NCBI RefSeq assembly: GCF_026094475.1
Contig: NZ_JAPELL010000001.1
Location: forward strand, 1,574,326-1,638,325
From: Homoserinimonas sedimenticola
GTDB taxonomy: Bacteria > Actinomycetota > Actinomycetes > Actinomycetales > Microbacteriaceae
Reading direction: 5' to 3'
Length of the DNA: 64,000 bases
The position numbers and the translations under genes are program-made. Below the pieces are notes generated by a model. The model saw only the letters and a program-made list of their open reading frames with translations, made no database searches and was not told where the DNA came from. Within the stretch, counting starts at the first letter, position 1. Each line of letters begins with the position of its first letter. Positions 8,807 through 18,222 of the stretch are shown here, piece after piece.

Positions 8807-10210
8807 ATGACGACGACGCAGGTCATGACGCAGGGCACAGCCGTGGCGGCGACGAGTGGGACCATCGCAATCACCGACCCCCGCGACGGCACAGCGGTCG
8901 GCGCGATCGAGACGACCGCCCCCGCGCTGCTGCCTGACCTCGTGAGTCGTTCCCGCACCGCCTTCCGCTCGTGGGCGCGCGTCTCCCCCGCTGAGCGCGG
9001 CAGCCTGCTGAAGGATGCCGCACACCGAGTCGCTGCGCGGGAGGAGGAGCTCGCCCGCCTCAACGAGCGGGAGACGGGCAAACTCTACGCCGACGCGCTC
9101 GGCGGGGTGCGCGCGGGCGTCGACACGCTCCTGCAATACGCCGAACTGGGCCCACTGCATCGCGGGCGAAGCCTGCGGGGCGGACACACGGCGCTCGACT
9201 ATGCCACTCCGGAGCCCCGCGGGGTCGTCGCCGCCATCACACCCTGGAACGACCCCGTCGCCGTCGCGGCGGGCATCCTGGGTGCCGCGATCGTGAGTGG
9301 CAACACCGTCATCTCCAAGGCGAGCGAGAAGTGCCCCCACGTGGGTCTCCTCTTCGCCGAGATCGTCGCGGAGGCGCTGCCAGACGACGTGCTCATTCCC
9401 GTGTCGGGTGACGGAGAGCTGGGTGCAGCCCTCGCGGCGAGCACGGGCGTCGACGTCATCGCACACGTCGGTTCGACGCGCGCGGGGGAGTCGATCGCTC
9501 GGGCAGCCGCAGCCACGGGTGCGCACGTCATCCGGGAGAACGGCGGAAACGACGCCCTCATCATCGACGCCGACGTCGACCCCGAGTGGGCCGCCCAGCA
9601 GGCCGCGCTCGGCTCCTTCGCCAACGCGGGCCAGATCTGCACGTCGGTGGAGCGCATCTTCGTGCATGCCGACATCGCGGAGGCTTTCACGAGTGCCCTC
9701 GTCGCCGAGGCCGAGCGCTACACCCGTGAGGGGCTTCTCGGCCCCCTCGTCGACGAGGGGCAACGCACCGCCGTGCACACCGCCGTCTGCTCCTCAGTGG
9801 AGGATGGCGCCGTCGTCGCCTGCGGCGGCATCATCCCCGAGGGCCCCGGATGCCACTACCCCGCGACCGTGCTCACCGAGTGCCGCCCCCAGATGGCGGT
9901 CATGCGCGAGGAGACCTTCGGCCCCATCGCGCCCGTGCAGGTGGTCGCAAGCTTCGAGGAGGGCATCGCGCGAGCATCCGATGACCGCTACGGGCTCGCC
10001 GCGAGCGTGCTCACGCGCTCGCTCGAGCACGCCCAGCATGCCGCCGCCGAACTGCCCGTCGGCACCGTCAAGGTCAACAACGTCTTCGGCGGCGCGCCAG
10101 GCGGTTCGGCGCAGCCGCGAGGCGCGAGCGGCGCAGGGTTCGGCTACGGTCCGGAGCTGCTCGACGAGATGACCACCGTGAAGGTCGTGCACATGGGAAC
10201 GGCGCGATGA
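8807..10210 (+). CDS. Aldehyde dehydrogenase superfamily protein
   Basis: 467 residues with the complete NAD(P)-dependent ALDH layout: AAITPWNDPVAVAAG (cofactor region), GSTRAGESI, general base E244 in RENGGND, nucleophile C278 in NAGQICTS, and EETFGPIAPV near the C-terminus. The E-to-C spacing of 34 is normal. RENGGN replaces the usual ELGGK/N. The ATG follows a GGAGGACGG ribosome site and the stop overlaps hldE copy 2 (ATGA), so the two are co-translated. It is related to succinate-semialdehyde/benzaldehyde-type enzymes by general look. In this operon an oxidation of a sugar-derived aldehyde is possible but unproven. Confidence 0.85.
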   Translation: MTTTQVMTQGTAVAATSGTIAITDPRDGTAVGAIETTAPALLPDLVSRSRTAFRSWARVSPAERGSLLKDAAHRVAAREEELARLNERETGKLYADALGGVRAGVDTLLQYAELGPLHRGRSLRGGHTALDYATPEPRGVVAAITPWNDPVAVAAGILGAAIVSGNTVISKASEKCPHVGLLFAEIVAEALPDDVLIPVSGDGELGAALAASTGVDVIAHVGSTRAGESIARAAAATGAHVIRENGGNDALIIDADVDPEWAAQQAALGSFANAGQICTSVERIFVHADIAEAFTSALVAEAERYTREGLLGPLVDEGQRTAVHTAVCSSVEDGAVVACGGIIPEGPGCHYPATVLTECRPQMAVMREETFGPIAPVQVVASFEEGIARASDDRYGLAASVLTRSLEHAQHAAAELPVGTVKVNNVFGGAPGGSAQPRGASGAGFGYGPELLDEMTTVKVVHMGTAR

Positions 10211-11703
10211 CGGCCACCGAGCCTCACGTCGAGCAGCGCCTGGACGCGACAGCCCTCGACCTCATCCGCCACACGGCGCCCCGGGTCACCGTCATCGGGG
10301 ACCTCATCCTCGACGGCTGGTGGGCCGGCCACAGCGAACGCATCAGCCGCGAGGCCCCCGCGCCCGTCGTCGATGTCGCCGAACGCCGCTATTCCCCCGG
10401 AGGCGCCGCCAATACGGCCATGAACTTGGCCGCCCTCGGAGCGCACGTGCGGCTCGTCGGCCTCGTGGGCGACGACGACGATGCCGACCGCCTCCTCGGC
10501 ATGCTCGCGGAGGCGGGGGTGGATGTCTCGGCCGTCGTGCGGGCGGAAGGTGCGCGCACGACCACCAAGACCCGCATCGTGAGCGACGACCACGTGCTCG
10601 TGCGTGTCGACGACGGCCACCACGGGCCCTTCCCCGCGGAGCAGCTTGAGCGACTCGCCGAGCAGGTGCGCGCGGAACAGGCGGATGCCGAAATCGTGTG
10701 CGACTACGGCTTCGGCACCCTCCACGGGCCCGTCATGGATGCCCTCGCCGACCCGGCCCGTCAGCGCCCCGCCCTGCTCGTGGTCGACGCCCACGACGGC
10801 GCACCCTGGGCTACGCTCCGCCCCGACATCGTCACCCCCAACGCGGCGGAAACCGCTCGTCTCCTCGGCGTGCCCGAACTCGGGAGCGACCGTGTCGCCG
10901 CCGTGCTCGACCGCCGGGAGCGCCTGTGGGAGGCGACGGGCGCCGCGACCGTCGCAGTCACCCTCGACTCCGAAGGGTCCCTCGTGCTCGACCGCGCCGG
11001 CGCCGTGCACCGCACCCACGCGCATCCGGCCCTCGACTCGCGCACCTCGGGAGCGGGCGACACCTATGCCGCCGGGCTGACGGTGGCACGGGCATCCGGC
11101 CTGCCCCTCTCGGTCGCGGCGGAACTCGCGCAGGTCGCCGCCGATGTCGTCGTGCAGCGCTACGGCACAAGCATCTGCACCCTTGACGATGTCGCAGCCG
11201 AGATCGGGCCGCAGAACGACTTCGCCGTCGACCACGACGCCCTCGAGGCCCTGCTCGCCGCCGAACGCGAGGAAGGGCGCCGCATCGTCTTCACCAACGG
11301 ATGCTTCGACGTGCTGCACCGCGGACACACCACCTACCTCGCCCAGGCCCGCAAACTCGGCGACGTGCTCGTCGTCGCCATCAACGACGACGATTCGGTG
11401 CGCCGCCTCAAGGGGCCCGACCGGCCCGTCAATACCGCCGCCGACCGCGCTGGCGTGCTCGCCGCCCTCGGCTGCGTCGACTACGTGACCCAGTTCGACG
11501 ACGACACCCCTCGGGCACTCCTCGAACGCCTACGCCCCGACATCTACGTCAAGGGCGGCGACTACACGCCCGAGATGCTCAGCGAGACGGAGGTTGTGCG
11601 CGGCTACGGGGGCGAGGTGCGCACGCTCGACTACGTGCCGTCGCATTCCACGACCGAGGTGATCGGGCGCATCCGCAGCACCGCGCCGTCGGAGACCTCA
11701 TGA
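10207..11703 (+). CDS. hldE: Bifunctional heptose 7-phosphate kinase / heptose 1-phosphate adenylyltransferase, canonical copy 2
   Basis: 498 residues. The kinase domain has VIGDLILDGWW near 29, RISREAPAPVV, GGAANTAMNLA at 65-75 (the substrate-binding asparagine is present) and SGAGDTYAAG near 281 with the catalytic aspartate. The nucleotidyltransferase domain has TNGCFDVLHRGHTTYL near 362, RRLKGPDRPV, KGGDY and HSTTEVI. All catalytic landmarks of E. coli-type HldE are present. It makes heptose 1,7-bisphosphate and, after GmhB, ADP-heptose. It overlaps the ALDH gene upstream and the GT2 gene downstream by four bases each. Confidence 0.92.
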   Translation: MTATEPHVEQRLDATALDLIRHTAPRVTVIGDLILDGWWAGHSERISREAPAPVVDVAERRYSPGGAANTAMNLAALGAHVRLVGLVGDDDDADRLLGMLAEAGVDVSAVVRAEGARTTTKTRIVSDDHVLVRVDDGHHGPFPAEQLERLAEQVRAEQADAEIVCDYGFGTLHGPVMDALADPARQRPALLVVDAHDGAPWATLRPDIVTPNAAETARLLGVPELGSDRVAAVLDRRERLWEATGAATVAVTLDSEGSLVLDRAGAVHRTHAHPALDSRTSGAGDTYAAGLTVARASGLPLSVAAELAQVAADVVVQRYGTSICTLDDVAAEIGPQNDFAVDHDALEALLAAEREEGRRIVFTNGCFDVLHRGHTTYLAQARKLGDVLVVAINDDDSVRRLKGPDRPVNTAADRAGVLAALGCVDYVTQFDDDTPRALLERLRPDIYVKGGDYTPEMLSETEVVRGYGGEVRTLDYVPSHSTTEVIGRIRSTAPSETS

Positions 11704-12596
11704 GCGGCTCCATGCCTCGGCGGGCGGATGCCCCGGGCTCGAGCCGCCGCGGATCCGCCGAGTGGGCGCGGCCCCGCGAGGCCGTGGTGCCGCTCATCGA
11801 CGTGCTCGTGCCCAGCTACGAACGGCCCGCCGAGCTCGCCGTCACGCTCGCGGGACTCGCGGGGCAGGATGACCCGCCCTTCCGTGTGATCGTGAGTGAC
11901 CAGTCCGCCCACCTCGACTCGATCGGGCAGCCGGCCGTGCAGGCGATGGTGCGAGTGCTCGAAGCGCAAGGACGCCCCGTGGAACTTCTGCGGCACCTGC
12001 CGCGCCGCGGGATCGCCGAGCATCGGCAGTTCCTGCTGGAACGCGCGACCGCACCGCTCGTGCTCTTCCTCGACGACGACGTGTGGCTGGAGCCCGGCAC
12101 GCTGGACCGGATGACGGAAGCGCTCGACCGACTCGGGTGCGGCTTCGTCGGCTCGGCCGTGCAGGGGCTCTCCTACCTCGACGACGACCGCCCCCAGGAG
12201 CGCGCGCCGCTCGAGCTGTGGGACGGCCCCGTCACACCCGAGACCATCACCCGCGAGTCCGAGGGCTTCGGCCGGTGGACGTTGCACAACGCCGCGAACC
12301 TCGCGCACGCGGCATCCGCCCTCGATCTGGGCCGCGACGAATGGGTGGCCTACCGCGTCGCCTGGGTGGGCGGGTGCGTGCTCTACCGGCGCGACGCCCT
12401 GCTCGAGTGTGGAGGCTTCAACTTCTGGAGCGAACTCCCGGCCGACCACGCGGGGGAGGACGTCGCGGCACAGTGGCGGGTCATGGCGCGCTACGGCGGC
12501 GCGGGCATCCTGCCGAGTGGCGCCGTGCACCTCGAGGCGCCGACAACCTTGCCACACCGGGGGGTCGAGGCGACCGACGTCGTCTCCGTGCCCTAG
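11700..12596 (+). CDS. Glycosyltransferase family 2
   Basis: 298 residues. IDVLVPSYERPAELAVTLAG near residue 32 is the GT-A opening. VLFLDDDVWLEPG holds the DxD-type metal/nucleotide site, and GGCVLYRRDALLECGGF with AGEDVAAQWR is the acceptor-side motif of GT2 family proteins. No membrane segment is present, so it is a soluble transferase working on the cytoplasmic face. It begins in the ATGA at the end of hldE copy 2 and closes the plus-strand glycan operon. Donor sugar unknown. Confidence 0.83.
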   Translation: MSGSMPRRADAPGSSRRGSAEWARPREAVVPLIDVLVPSYERPAELAVTLAGLAGQDDPPFRVIVSDQSAHLDSIGQPAVQAMVRVLEAQGRPVELLRHLPRRGIAEHRQFLLERATAPLVLFLDDDVWLEPGTLDRMTEALDRLGCGFVGSAVQGLSYLDDDRPQERAPLELWDGPVTPETITRESEGFGRWTLHNAANLAHAASALDLGRDEWVAYRVAWVGGCVLYRRDALLECGGFNFWSELPADHAGEDVAAQWRVMARYGGAGILPSGAVHLEAPTTLPHRGVEATDVVSVP

Positions 12597-12635
12597 GAGC
12601 ACTTCCCAGACAAGACTCGAGATTCTCACAGCACA

Positions 12636-14327
12636 ATGAGGACGATGAGCGATCTCTCCACCCGGCCATGGTTGTCCTCCTACGCGAAGGGCGTGCCGCA
12701 CGACGTCGGCGCCCCGAGCCAAACTCTTGTCGAGATGCTCGCCGCGACGATCCGGCGGCACGGGCGCCGGCCCGCACTCGACTTCTTCGGTGCGAGCCTC
12801 ACCTACCGGGAGCTCGGCGAGCAGCTCGAGCGGGTCGCGGGCGGACTGCGCAAGCTCGGGGTGAAGAAGGGCGACCGTGTCGCCCTCGTGCTGCCCAACT
12901 GCCCGCAGCACATCGTGGCGTTCTACGCGATCCTGCGGCTCGGAGCGATCGCCGTCGAGCACAACCCGCTCTACACCGCGCGCGAACTCCGCCACCAGTT
13001 CGAGGACCACGGGGCCACCGTCGCCATCGTGTGGGACAAGGTTGCGGCATCCGTCGTCGACTTTCCCGATGACGTGGGCGTCGAGCACGTCGTCTCGGTC
13101 GACGTGACGCGGGCCATGCCCCGCAAGACCCGCTTCGCGCTGCGGCTGCCCCTGCCCGCCGCCCGCCGGTCGCGCTCCGCCCTGACCGTCGGCAAGCGTG
13201 TCGCCGGAACCGAGCCCTGGGAGAAGCTGACGGATGCCCGCCCGCTGCGCCGCTCGCATCCGGCACCGTCGCTCGGCGACACCGCCGTGCTGCAGTACAC
13301 GAGCGGAACCACCGGCACCCCCAAGGGCGCCGTGCTCACCCACGCGAACCTGCGCGTCAACGCCATGCAGGGCGAGGCCTGGGTGCAGGGGCTGCGGCCG
13401 GAGCGCGAGGTCGTCTACGGGGTGCTGCCCATGTTCCACGCGTACGGGCTCACGCTCTGCCTGACCTTCGCCATGAGCATCGGGGCGCGGCTCGTGCTGT
13501 TCCCCAAGTTCGACGAGAAGCTTGTGCTCGACGCCATGAAGAAGACGCCCGCGACCTTCCTGCCCGCCGTGCCGCCCATCTACGCGCGGCTCGCGGCCGC
13601 CGCGAAGAAGAAGCGGGTGAGCTTGCGCGGCATCCGCTTCGCCATCTCGGGTGCCATGAACCTGCCGGTTGAGACTGTCGAGGCGTGGGAGAAGGCGACG
13701 GGCGGTCTGCTCATCGAGGGCTACGGCATGACCGAGACCTCCCCCGTCGCCGCGGGCAACCCCATGGGTTCAACCCGGCGGCCTGGCACGGTCGGCGTGC
13801 CGTTCCCCAGCACCGAGATTCGCGTCGTTGATCCCGACGACCCCGCGACGGATGCTGCGGAGGGCGAGCTGCTCGTGCGCGGCCCGCAGGTCTTCCAGGG
13901 CTACTGGCGCCGCCCCGACGAGACCCGCGCGGCCCTGCTGCCGGGCGGCTGGCTGCGCACGGGCGACATCGTCACGGTCTCCGGCGACGGCTTCATCACG
14001 ATCGTCGACCGGATGAAGGAGCTCATCATCACGGGCGGCTTCAACGTCGCCCCCTCCGAGGTCGAAGAGGCCCTGCAGTCGCACCCCTCCGTCGCCGAGG
14101 CCGCCGCGGTCGGGCTGCCCTCGCAGGGCGGCGGTGAGGATGTCGCGGCCGCCGTTGTGCTCGCGCCCGGGGCATCCCTCGACGTCGCCGGCCTGCGCGA
14201 GCACTGCCGCCGGCACCTCACCGCCTACAAGGTGCCGCGCACGATCGTCGCGGTGGACGAGCTGCCCCGTTCGATGATCGGCAAGGTGCTGCGGCGCGAG
14301 GTGCGGGAGCAGCTGCTCGCGCGCTGA
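12636..14327 (+). CDS. Long-chain acyl-CoA ligase (AMP-dependent synthetase)
   Basis: 563 residues, full length for FadD-type ligases. The P-loop YTSGTTGTPKGAV, the EGYGMTETSP motif, the hinge region GWLRTGDIV and the C-terminal lysine region (SMIGKVLRRE) are all present. It activates a fatty acid with ATP and CoA via an acyl-AMP. The start may be the ATG at 12636 or the one nine bases downstream (MSDLSTR); neither has a strong ribosome site. It lies 39 bases after the glycan operon and could be read with it, but chemically it belongs to lipid metabolism. Chain length preference is unknown. Confidence 0.88.
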   Translation: MRTMSDLSTRPWLSSYAKGVPHDVGAPSQTLVEMLAATIRRHGRRPALDFFGASLTYRELGEQLERVAGGLRKLGVKKGDRVALVLPNCPQHIVAFYAILRLGAIAVEHNPLYTARELRHQFEDHGATVAIVWDKVAASVVDFPDDVGVEHVVSVDVTRAMPRKTRFALRLPLPAARRSRSALTVGKRVAGTEPWEKLTDARPLRRSHPAPSLGDTAVLQYTSGTTGTPKGAVLTHANLRVNAMQGEAWVQGLRPEREVVYGVLPMFHAYGLTLCLTFAMSIGARLVLFPKFDEKLVLDAMKKTPATFLPAVPPIYARLAAAAKKKRVSLRGIRFAISGAMNLPVETVEAWEKATGGLLIEGYGMTETSPVAAGNPMGSTRRPGTVGVPFPSTEIRVVDPDDPATDAAEGELLVRGPQVFQGYWRRPDETRAALLPGGWLRTGDIVTVSGDGFITIVDRMKELIITGGFNVAPSEVEEALQSHPSVAEAAAVGLPSQGGGEDVAAAVVLAPGASLDVAGLREHCRRHLTAYKVPRTIVAVDELPRSMIGKVLRREVREQLLAR

Positions 14328-14349
14328 CGGCGCCCTTCTCGGCTGCCGT

Positions 14350-14435
14350 GCGGTTTCTGCTGCAGTTCTGGCCTGACACGCCGAGGCCAGCCGACGTCGA
14401 CCGGGGCGCCGCGCACAAACTGCAGCAAAAACCGC
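14350..14435. repeat. 86-bp dispersed palindromic repeat, copy A
   Basis: Starts GCGGTTTCTGCTGCAGTT and ends AACTGCAGCAAAAACCGC, so its ends are inverted copies of each other. The inverse strand of the right arm (GCGGTTTTTGCTGCAGTTTG) closely matches the left arm of a second element at 31484-31569, which is exactly the same length. It sits in the gap between the acyl-CoA ligase and clpB, just downstream of both convergent genes, where a hairpin could stop transcription. Looks like a REP/MITE-type element; no transposase is nearby. Confidence 0.7.
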
Positions 14436-14516
14436 CGCCCCGCCCCGGCGGAGTGTTCCCCGGCGCGAGTCGCGGCGCGCAGTTCGCCAGTATCCGTTGC
14501 CGCCGCGCGATTCGCG

Positions 14517-16673
14517 CTAGTCGACCTCGGCGCGCGAGACCTCCAGGCCCTCACCCTCGCGCTGGAGGGAGACGAGCACGGTGTCGCCGTCTCGGATCGT
14601 GCCGGCGAGGATCGCCATTGCGAGGCGGTCGTCGATCTCCTTCTGCATGAGCCGTCGCAGCGGGCGGGCGCCGTAGATGGGGTCGTAGCCGCGCTCGGCG
14701 AGCCAGGCACGAGCATCCGGGGTCACACCGAGCTCGAGGCGACGGTCGGCGAGGCGCTTCACGAGCCGGTCGATGTAGAGCTCGACGATCGCCGCGAGGT
14801 CCTCGCGCGAGAGCAGCGAGAAGATCACGATGTCATCGAGCCGATTCACGAACTCGGGCTTGAAGGTCTGGCGCACCGCGAGCGTCACCGCCTCCTCGCG
14901 CATTTCGGGCGTCATCGTCGCATCCGTCAGGAAGTGGCTGCCGAGGTTGGAGGTGAGGATCAGGATCGTGTTGCGGAAGTCGACCGTGCGGCCCTGGCCG
15001 TCGGTGAGGCGACCGTCGTCGAGCACCTGCAGCAGCACGTCGAAGACCTCCGGATGCGCCTTCTCAACCTCGTCGAGGAGGATCACGGAGTACGGCCGAC
15101 GCCGCACCGCCTCGGTCAGCTGCCCGCCCTGCTCGTAGCCGATGTAGCCGGGAGGGGCGCCGACGAGCCGCGAGACGGAGAACTTCTCCCCGTACTCGCT
15201 CATGTCGATGCGCACCATCGCCTTCTCGTCATCGAAGAGGAACTCGGCGAGCGCTCGCGCCAGCTCCGTCTTGCCGACACCGGTCGGGCCGAGGAACATG
15301 AACGAGCCAGTCGGGCGGCTTTCGTCGGCGATGCCGGCGCGCGAACGGCGCACGGCATCCGAGACGGCCGCGACGGCCTTCTTCTGGCCGACGAGCCGCT
15401 TGCCCAGCTCCGCTTCGAGGTGCAGGAGCTTCTCGGTCTCGCCCTGCAGCAGGCGCCCGACGGGGATGCCCGTCCAGGCGGCGACCACGGCGGCGATGTC
15501 ACCGTCGGTCACCTGGTCGTTGACCATCCGCTCGCCCTCGTGCTCGGCGTGCTCGGCAGCCGCGATCTGCTCCTCGATGCGGGGGATGACCTCGTAGTTG
15601 AGCTTCGACGCCGTCTGGTAGTCGCCCTCGCGCATGGCGAGGTCGAGCTTGATGCGGGCGTCGCTCAGCTGGTTCTTGAGCTCGCCGACGCCCTGCAGCG
15701 CCGACTTCTCGTTGCGCCAGCGGGCCTCGAGCGCGAGAAGCGTTTCCTGCTTCTCCGCCATGTCCTCGCGCAGCTTCTCGAGACGAGCCTTGGATGCCGC
15801 GTCCTTCTCCTTCTTGAGGGCGAGCTCCTCAATGCGCATCCGGTCGACGGCGCGCTTGAGCTCATCGATCTCGACGGGGGAGGAGTCGATCTCCATCTTG
15901 AGCCTGCTGGCGGCCTCGTCGATGAGGTCGATCGCCTTGTCGGGCAGCTGCCGGCCGGTGATGTAGCGGTTGCTGAGGGATGCTGCGGCGACGAGCGCGT
16001 TGTCAGCGATCGCGACGCGGTGGTGCGCCTCGTAGCGGTCCTTGAGACCACGGAGGATTGCGACGGTGTCTTCGACGGAGGGTTCGCCGACGTAGACCTG
16101 CTGGAATCGACGCTCGAGCGCGGCATCCTTCTCGATGTACTGACGATACTCGTCCAGGGTGGTGGCGCCGATGAGGCGCAGCTCGCCGCGGGCGAGCATG
16201 GGCTTGAGCATGTTGGCGGCCGCGACGGAGCCATCACCGCCGCCCGCGCCCATGAGGGTGTGGAGCTCGTCGATGAAGGTGATGACCTGGCCGTCGGAGT
16301 CGTTGATCTCCTTGAGCACAGCCTTGAGCCGCTCCTCGAACTCGCCGCGGTACTTCGCGCCGGCGACGAGGGCGGCGAGGTCGATCGAGACGAGTCGCTT
16401 GTCCTTGAGCGAGTCCGCGACGTCGCCCGCGACGATGCGCTGCGCGAGCCCTTCCACGACCGCGGTCTTGCCGACGCCGGGCTCGCCGATGAGCACCGGG
16501 TTGTTCTTGGTGCGGCGGGTGAGCACCTGGCTGACCCGCCGAATCTCGGCGTCACGGCCGATGACGGGGTCGAGCTTGCCCGTGCGCGCGATCTCGGTGA
16601 GGTCGACGCCGTACTGCTCGAGTGCCGTCTTCTGCTCCTCGTCGGTGCCGGGAGCGCCCTGCATGTTGGCCAT
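14517..16673 (-). CDS. clpB: ClpB disaggregase lacking the N-terminal domain
   Basis: 718 residues against about 850-860 for ordinary ClpB. The first AAA module has Walker A GEPGVGKT at 63-70 and Walker B IDEL at 134-137. The middle coiled-coil domain (about 265-385) identifies ClpB/Hsp104 rather than ClpC/ClpA. The second AAA module has GPTGVGKT at 462-469 and [11 protein letters not shown]. The Clp_N repeat domain that normally occupies the first 150 residues is missing, and the upstream DNA is non-coding with a HAIR operator, so this is not a mis-called start. It works with DnaK, DnaJ and GrpE to dissolve protein aggregates. The ATG follows GGGGTAGGA. Confidence 0.95.
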   Translation of the reverse strand: MANMQGAPGTDEEQKTALEQYGVDLTEIARTGKLDPVIGRDAEIRRVSQVLTRRTKNNPVLIGEPGVGKTAVVEGLAQRIVAGDVADSLKDKRLVSIDLAALVAGAKYRGEFEERLKAVLKEINDSDGQVITFIDELHTLMGAGGGDGSVAAANMLKPMLARGELRLIGATTLDEYRQYIEKDAALERRFQQVYVGEPSVEDTVAILRGLKDRYEAHHRVAIADNALVAAASLSNRYITGRQLPDKAIDLIDEAASRLKMEIDSSPVEIDELKRAVDRMRIEELALKKEKDAASKARLEKLREDMAEKQETLLALEARWRNEKSALQGVGELKNQLSDARIKLDLAMREGDYQTASKLNYEVIPRIEEQIAAAEHAEHEGERMVNDQVTDGDIAAVVAAWTGIPVGRLLQGETEKLLHLEAELGKRLVGQKKAVAAVSDAVRRSRAGIADESRPTGSFMFLGPTGVGKTELARALAEFLFDDEKAMVRIDMSEYGEKFSVSRLVGAPPGYIGYEQGGQLTEAVRRRPYSVILLDEVEKAHPEVFDVLLQVLDDGRLTDGQGRTVDFRNTILILTSNLGSHFLTDATMTPEMREEAVTLAVRQTFKPEFVNRLDDIVIFSLLSREDLAAIVELYIDRLVKRLADRRLELGVTPDARAWLAERGYDPIYGARPLRRLMQKEIDDRLAMAILAGTIRDGDTVLVSLQREGEGLEVSRAEVD

Positions 16674-16691
16674 TCCTACCCCTGTTCGAAA

Positions 16692-16712
16692 CTTGAGCCT
16701 GCGTGACTCAAG
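16692..16712. promoter_or_regulatory. HAIR operator (HspR-binding site) of clpB
   Basis: CTTGAGC-N7-ACTCAAG, one base from the published HAIR consensus CTTGAGT-N7-ACTCAAG. It is 19 bases upstream of the clpB start, where bound HspR would block transcription. The matching regulator gene is at 19335-19751. Confidence 0.88.
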
Positions 16713-16772
16713 TCTATTCGGTTTTGCGTCCCGTATACCAGCGCTATGCGCTCGCCTTCCGCGAACATGTCG

Positions 16773-18188
16773 CTAGTTAGCGAAGGCACCGAGCAGATTC
16801 GCGAAGTACAGCACCGCGAAGACCGAGTAGAACAGCCCCGCAACCGCGAGCAGACCGGTGAACGTGAGCCCCGGCCGTACGCCCTCCGGTAGCCGTCGGT
16901 TGACGGCGAGGGTGGCGAAGACGATGAGCGGCGTGTGCAGAGTGGCGATGATGCCCGAGACCGACATGATCGCGACGGGGTCGCGCACGATCACGACGAC
17001 GATCGCCGGCACGAGGCAGGTCACAGTGACCGCGAACACGATGCGGAGAGCGCGGTCGACCGACATGTGCGAGGGCCGGAGCGCGAGCATCCGGTTCGCC
17101 CACGCGGGAAACGACTTCTCATCAGCCTGTGCGCGGCGCCCACCCCGCCACAGGATAAGCACGATGTCGGCGAAGGACCTCGACCAGCCGTCCTGGTTGG
17201 CGAGCACGCTGCCGCCGAGGGCGATGACGATCGCGGCGACCATGAGCCAGTGACCGACGGGACCCCAGACGTCGGAGAGCAGGCGGGTGAGGTCATTCGC
17301 GACATCCGTCCCCTGGGGCACGATGCCCTCGGGGCCCAGCAGTTCGGCGCCGAGCACGAGGAAGGCGGTGATCGTGAGCGTGCCCGTCATGACCCCGATC
17401 GCGGCCGTGTTCGACATGGTGCGCAGCCAGTTCTTCAGCCGCGGCACCCGCTCGTCGAGTGGCTCGGGAGCGGTGCCGCTGCCGTGCATGGGGCCGCCGT
17501 AGCCGCGCCGTGCGGCCCAGTAGGAGTACCAGATGATGCCCATCGAGCCAGCAAGGATCGTGCCGATCCAGGGCAGAATGAACGCGATGTCGAGGTCCCC
17601 GGGGATGCTCGGCACGAGCCCCGCGACCGCGTCGCCGTCGGCCTCGAACACCCCGAAGGCCGCCGCGATCATGACCCCCACGAGCCCCAGGGCGAGCACA
17701 AGGGCGACCCGGGAGACCCACGGGTAGCCGCCGCTCACGACCACGAGCGTCGTCATGGCGAGCACCACAAGCGACCAGAGCACGAGGTCGCCAGGCAGCT
17801 CCTGCGCAATCGTGCTGCCGACGAGGGCCGAGAGTCCGCCAACCCCGGCGACGGCCGCGACCAGCTGGGGTAGGAACACCACCCACAGGGCCCAGTTGCG
17901 CGGCCCCGGCAGGGTGGAGAAACCGTCGAGCAGGGTGCGCCCGGTGACGACCGCGTAGCGCCCCGCCTCTCGGATCATGACCCACATGAGTGCCGCGACC
18001 CCGAGCAGCAGCCACAACAGCGAGTAGCCGTAGACGGAGCCGATGCGCGGGGTGAAGAGCACCGAACCGGAGCCCACGGCCGACATGGCCCACAGCAGGC
18101 CCGGACCCCACCACTTCAGTCGTTGCCGGCCACTCGGGGGCTGCGGCACGCTCGGCCTGAGGACGTCGTCACGGGTGTCAGAAGTCAT
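16773..18188 (-). CDS. Nramp-like membrane transporter lacking the canonical metal-site residues
   Basis: 471 residues with about 11 hydrophobic helices. It begins the first helix with [15 protein letters not shown]: the GPG is Nramp-like, but the DPGN motif that binds manganese or iron is replaced. In the sixth helix the MPHN motif is replaced by the region [16 protein letters not shown]. The overall topology and the GPG opening place it in the wider Nramp/APC-fold family, among the divergent members. The ATG at 18188 is chosen because sequence further upstream in that frame overlaps the next gene and is arginine-rich shadow. It is flanked by heat-shock genes but has no clear link to them. 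Substrate unknown; magnesium or another ion is possible. Confidence 0.75.
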   Translation of the reverse strand: MTSDTRDDVLRPSVPQPPSGRQRLKWWGPGLLWAMSAVGSGSVLFTPRIGSVYGYSLLWLLLGVAALMWVMIREAGRYAVVTGRTLLDGFSTLPGPRNWALWVVFLPQLVAAVAGVGGLSALVGSTIAQELPGDLVLWSLVVLAMTTLVVVSGGYPWVSRVALVLALGLVGVMIAAAFGVFEADGDAVAGLVPSIPGDLDIAFILPWIGTILAGSMGIIWYSYWAARRGYGGPMHGSGTAPEPLDERVPRLKNWLRTMSNTAAIGVMTGTLTITAFLVLGAELLGPEGIVPQGTDVANDLTRLLSDVWGPVGHWLMVAAIVIALGGSVLANQDGWSRSFADIVLILWRGGRRAQADEKSFPAWANRMLALRPSHMSVDRALRIVFAVTVTCLVPAIVVVIVRDPVAIMSVSGIIATLHTPLIVFATLAVNRRLPEGVRPGLTFTGLLAVAGLFYSVFAVLYFANLLGAFAN

Positions 18189-18222
18189 CCGTTTCGACGC
18201 TAGTACGGCAGCTCCGGCATCG

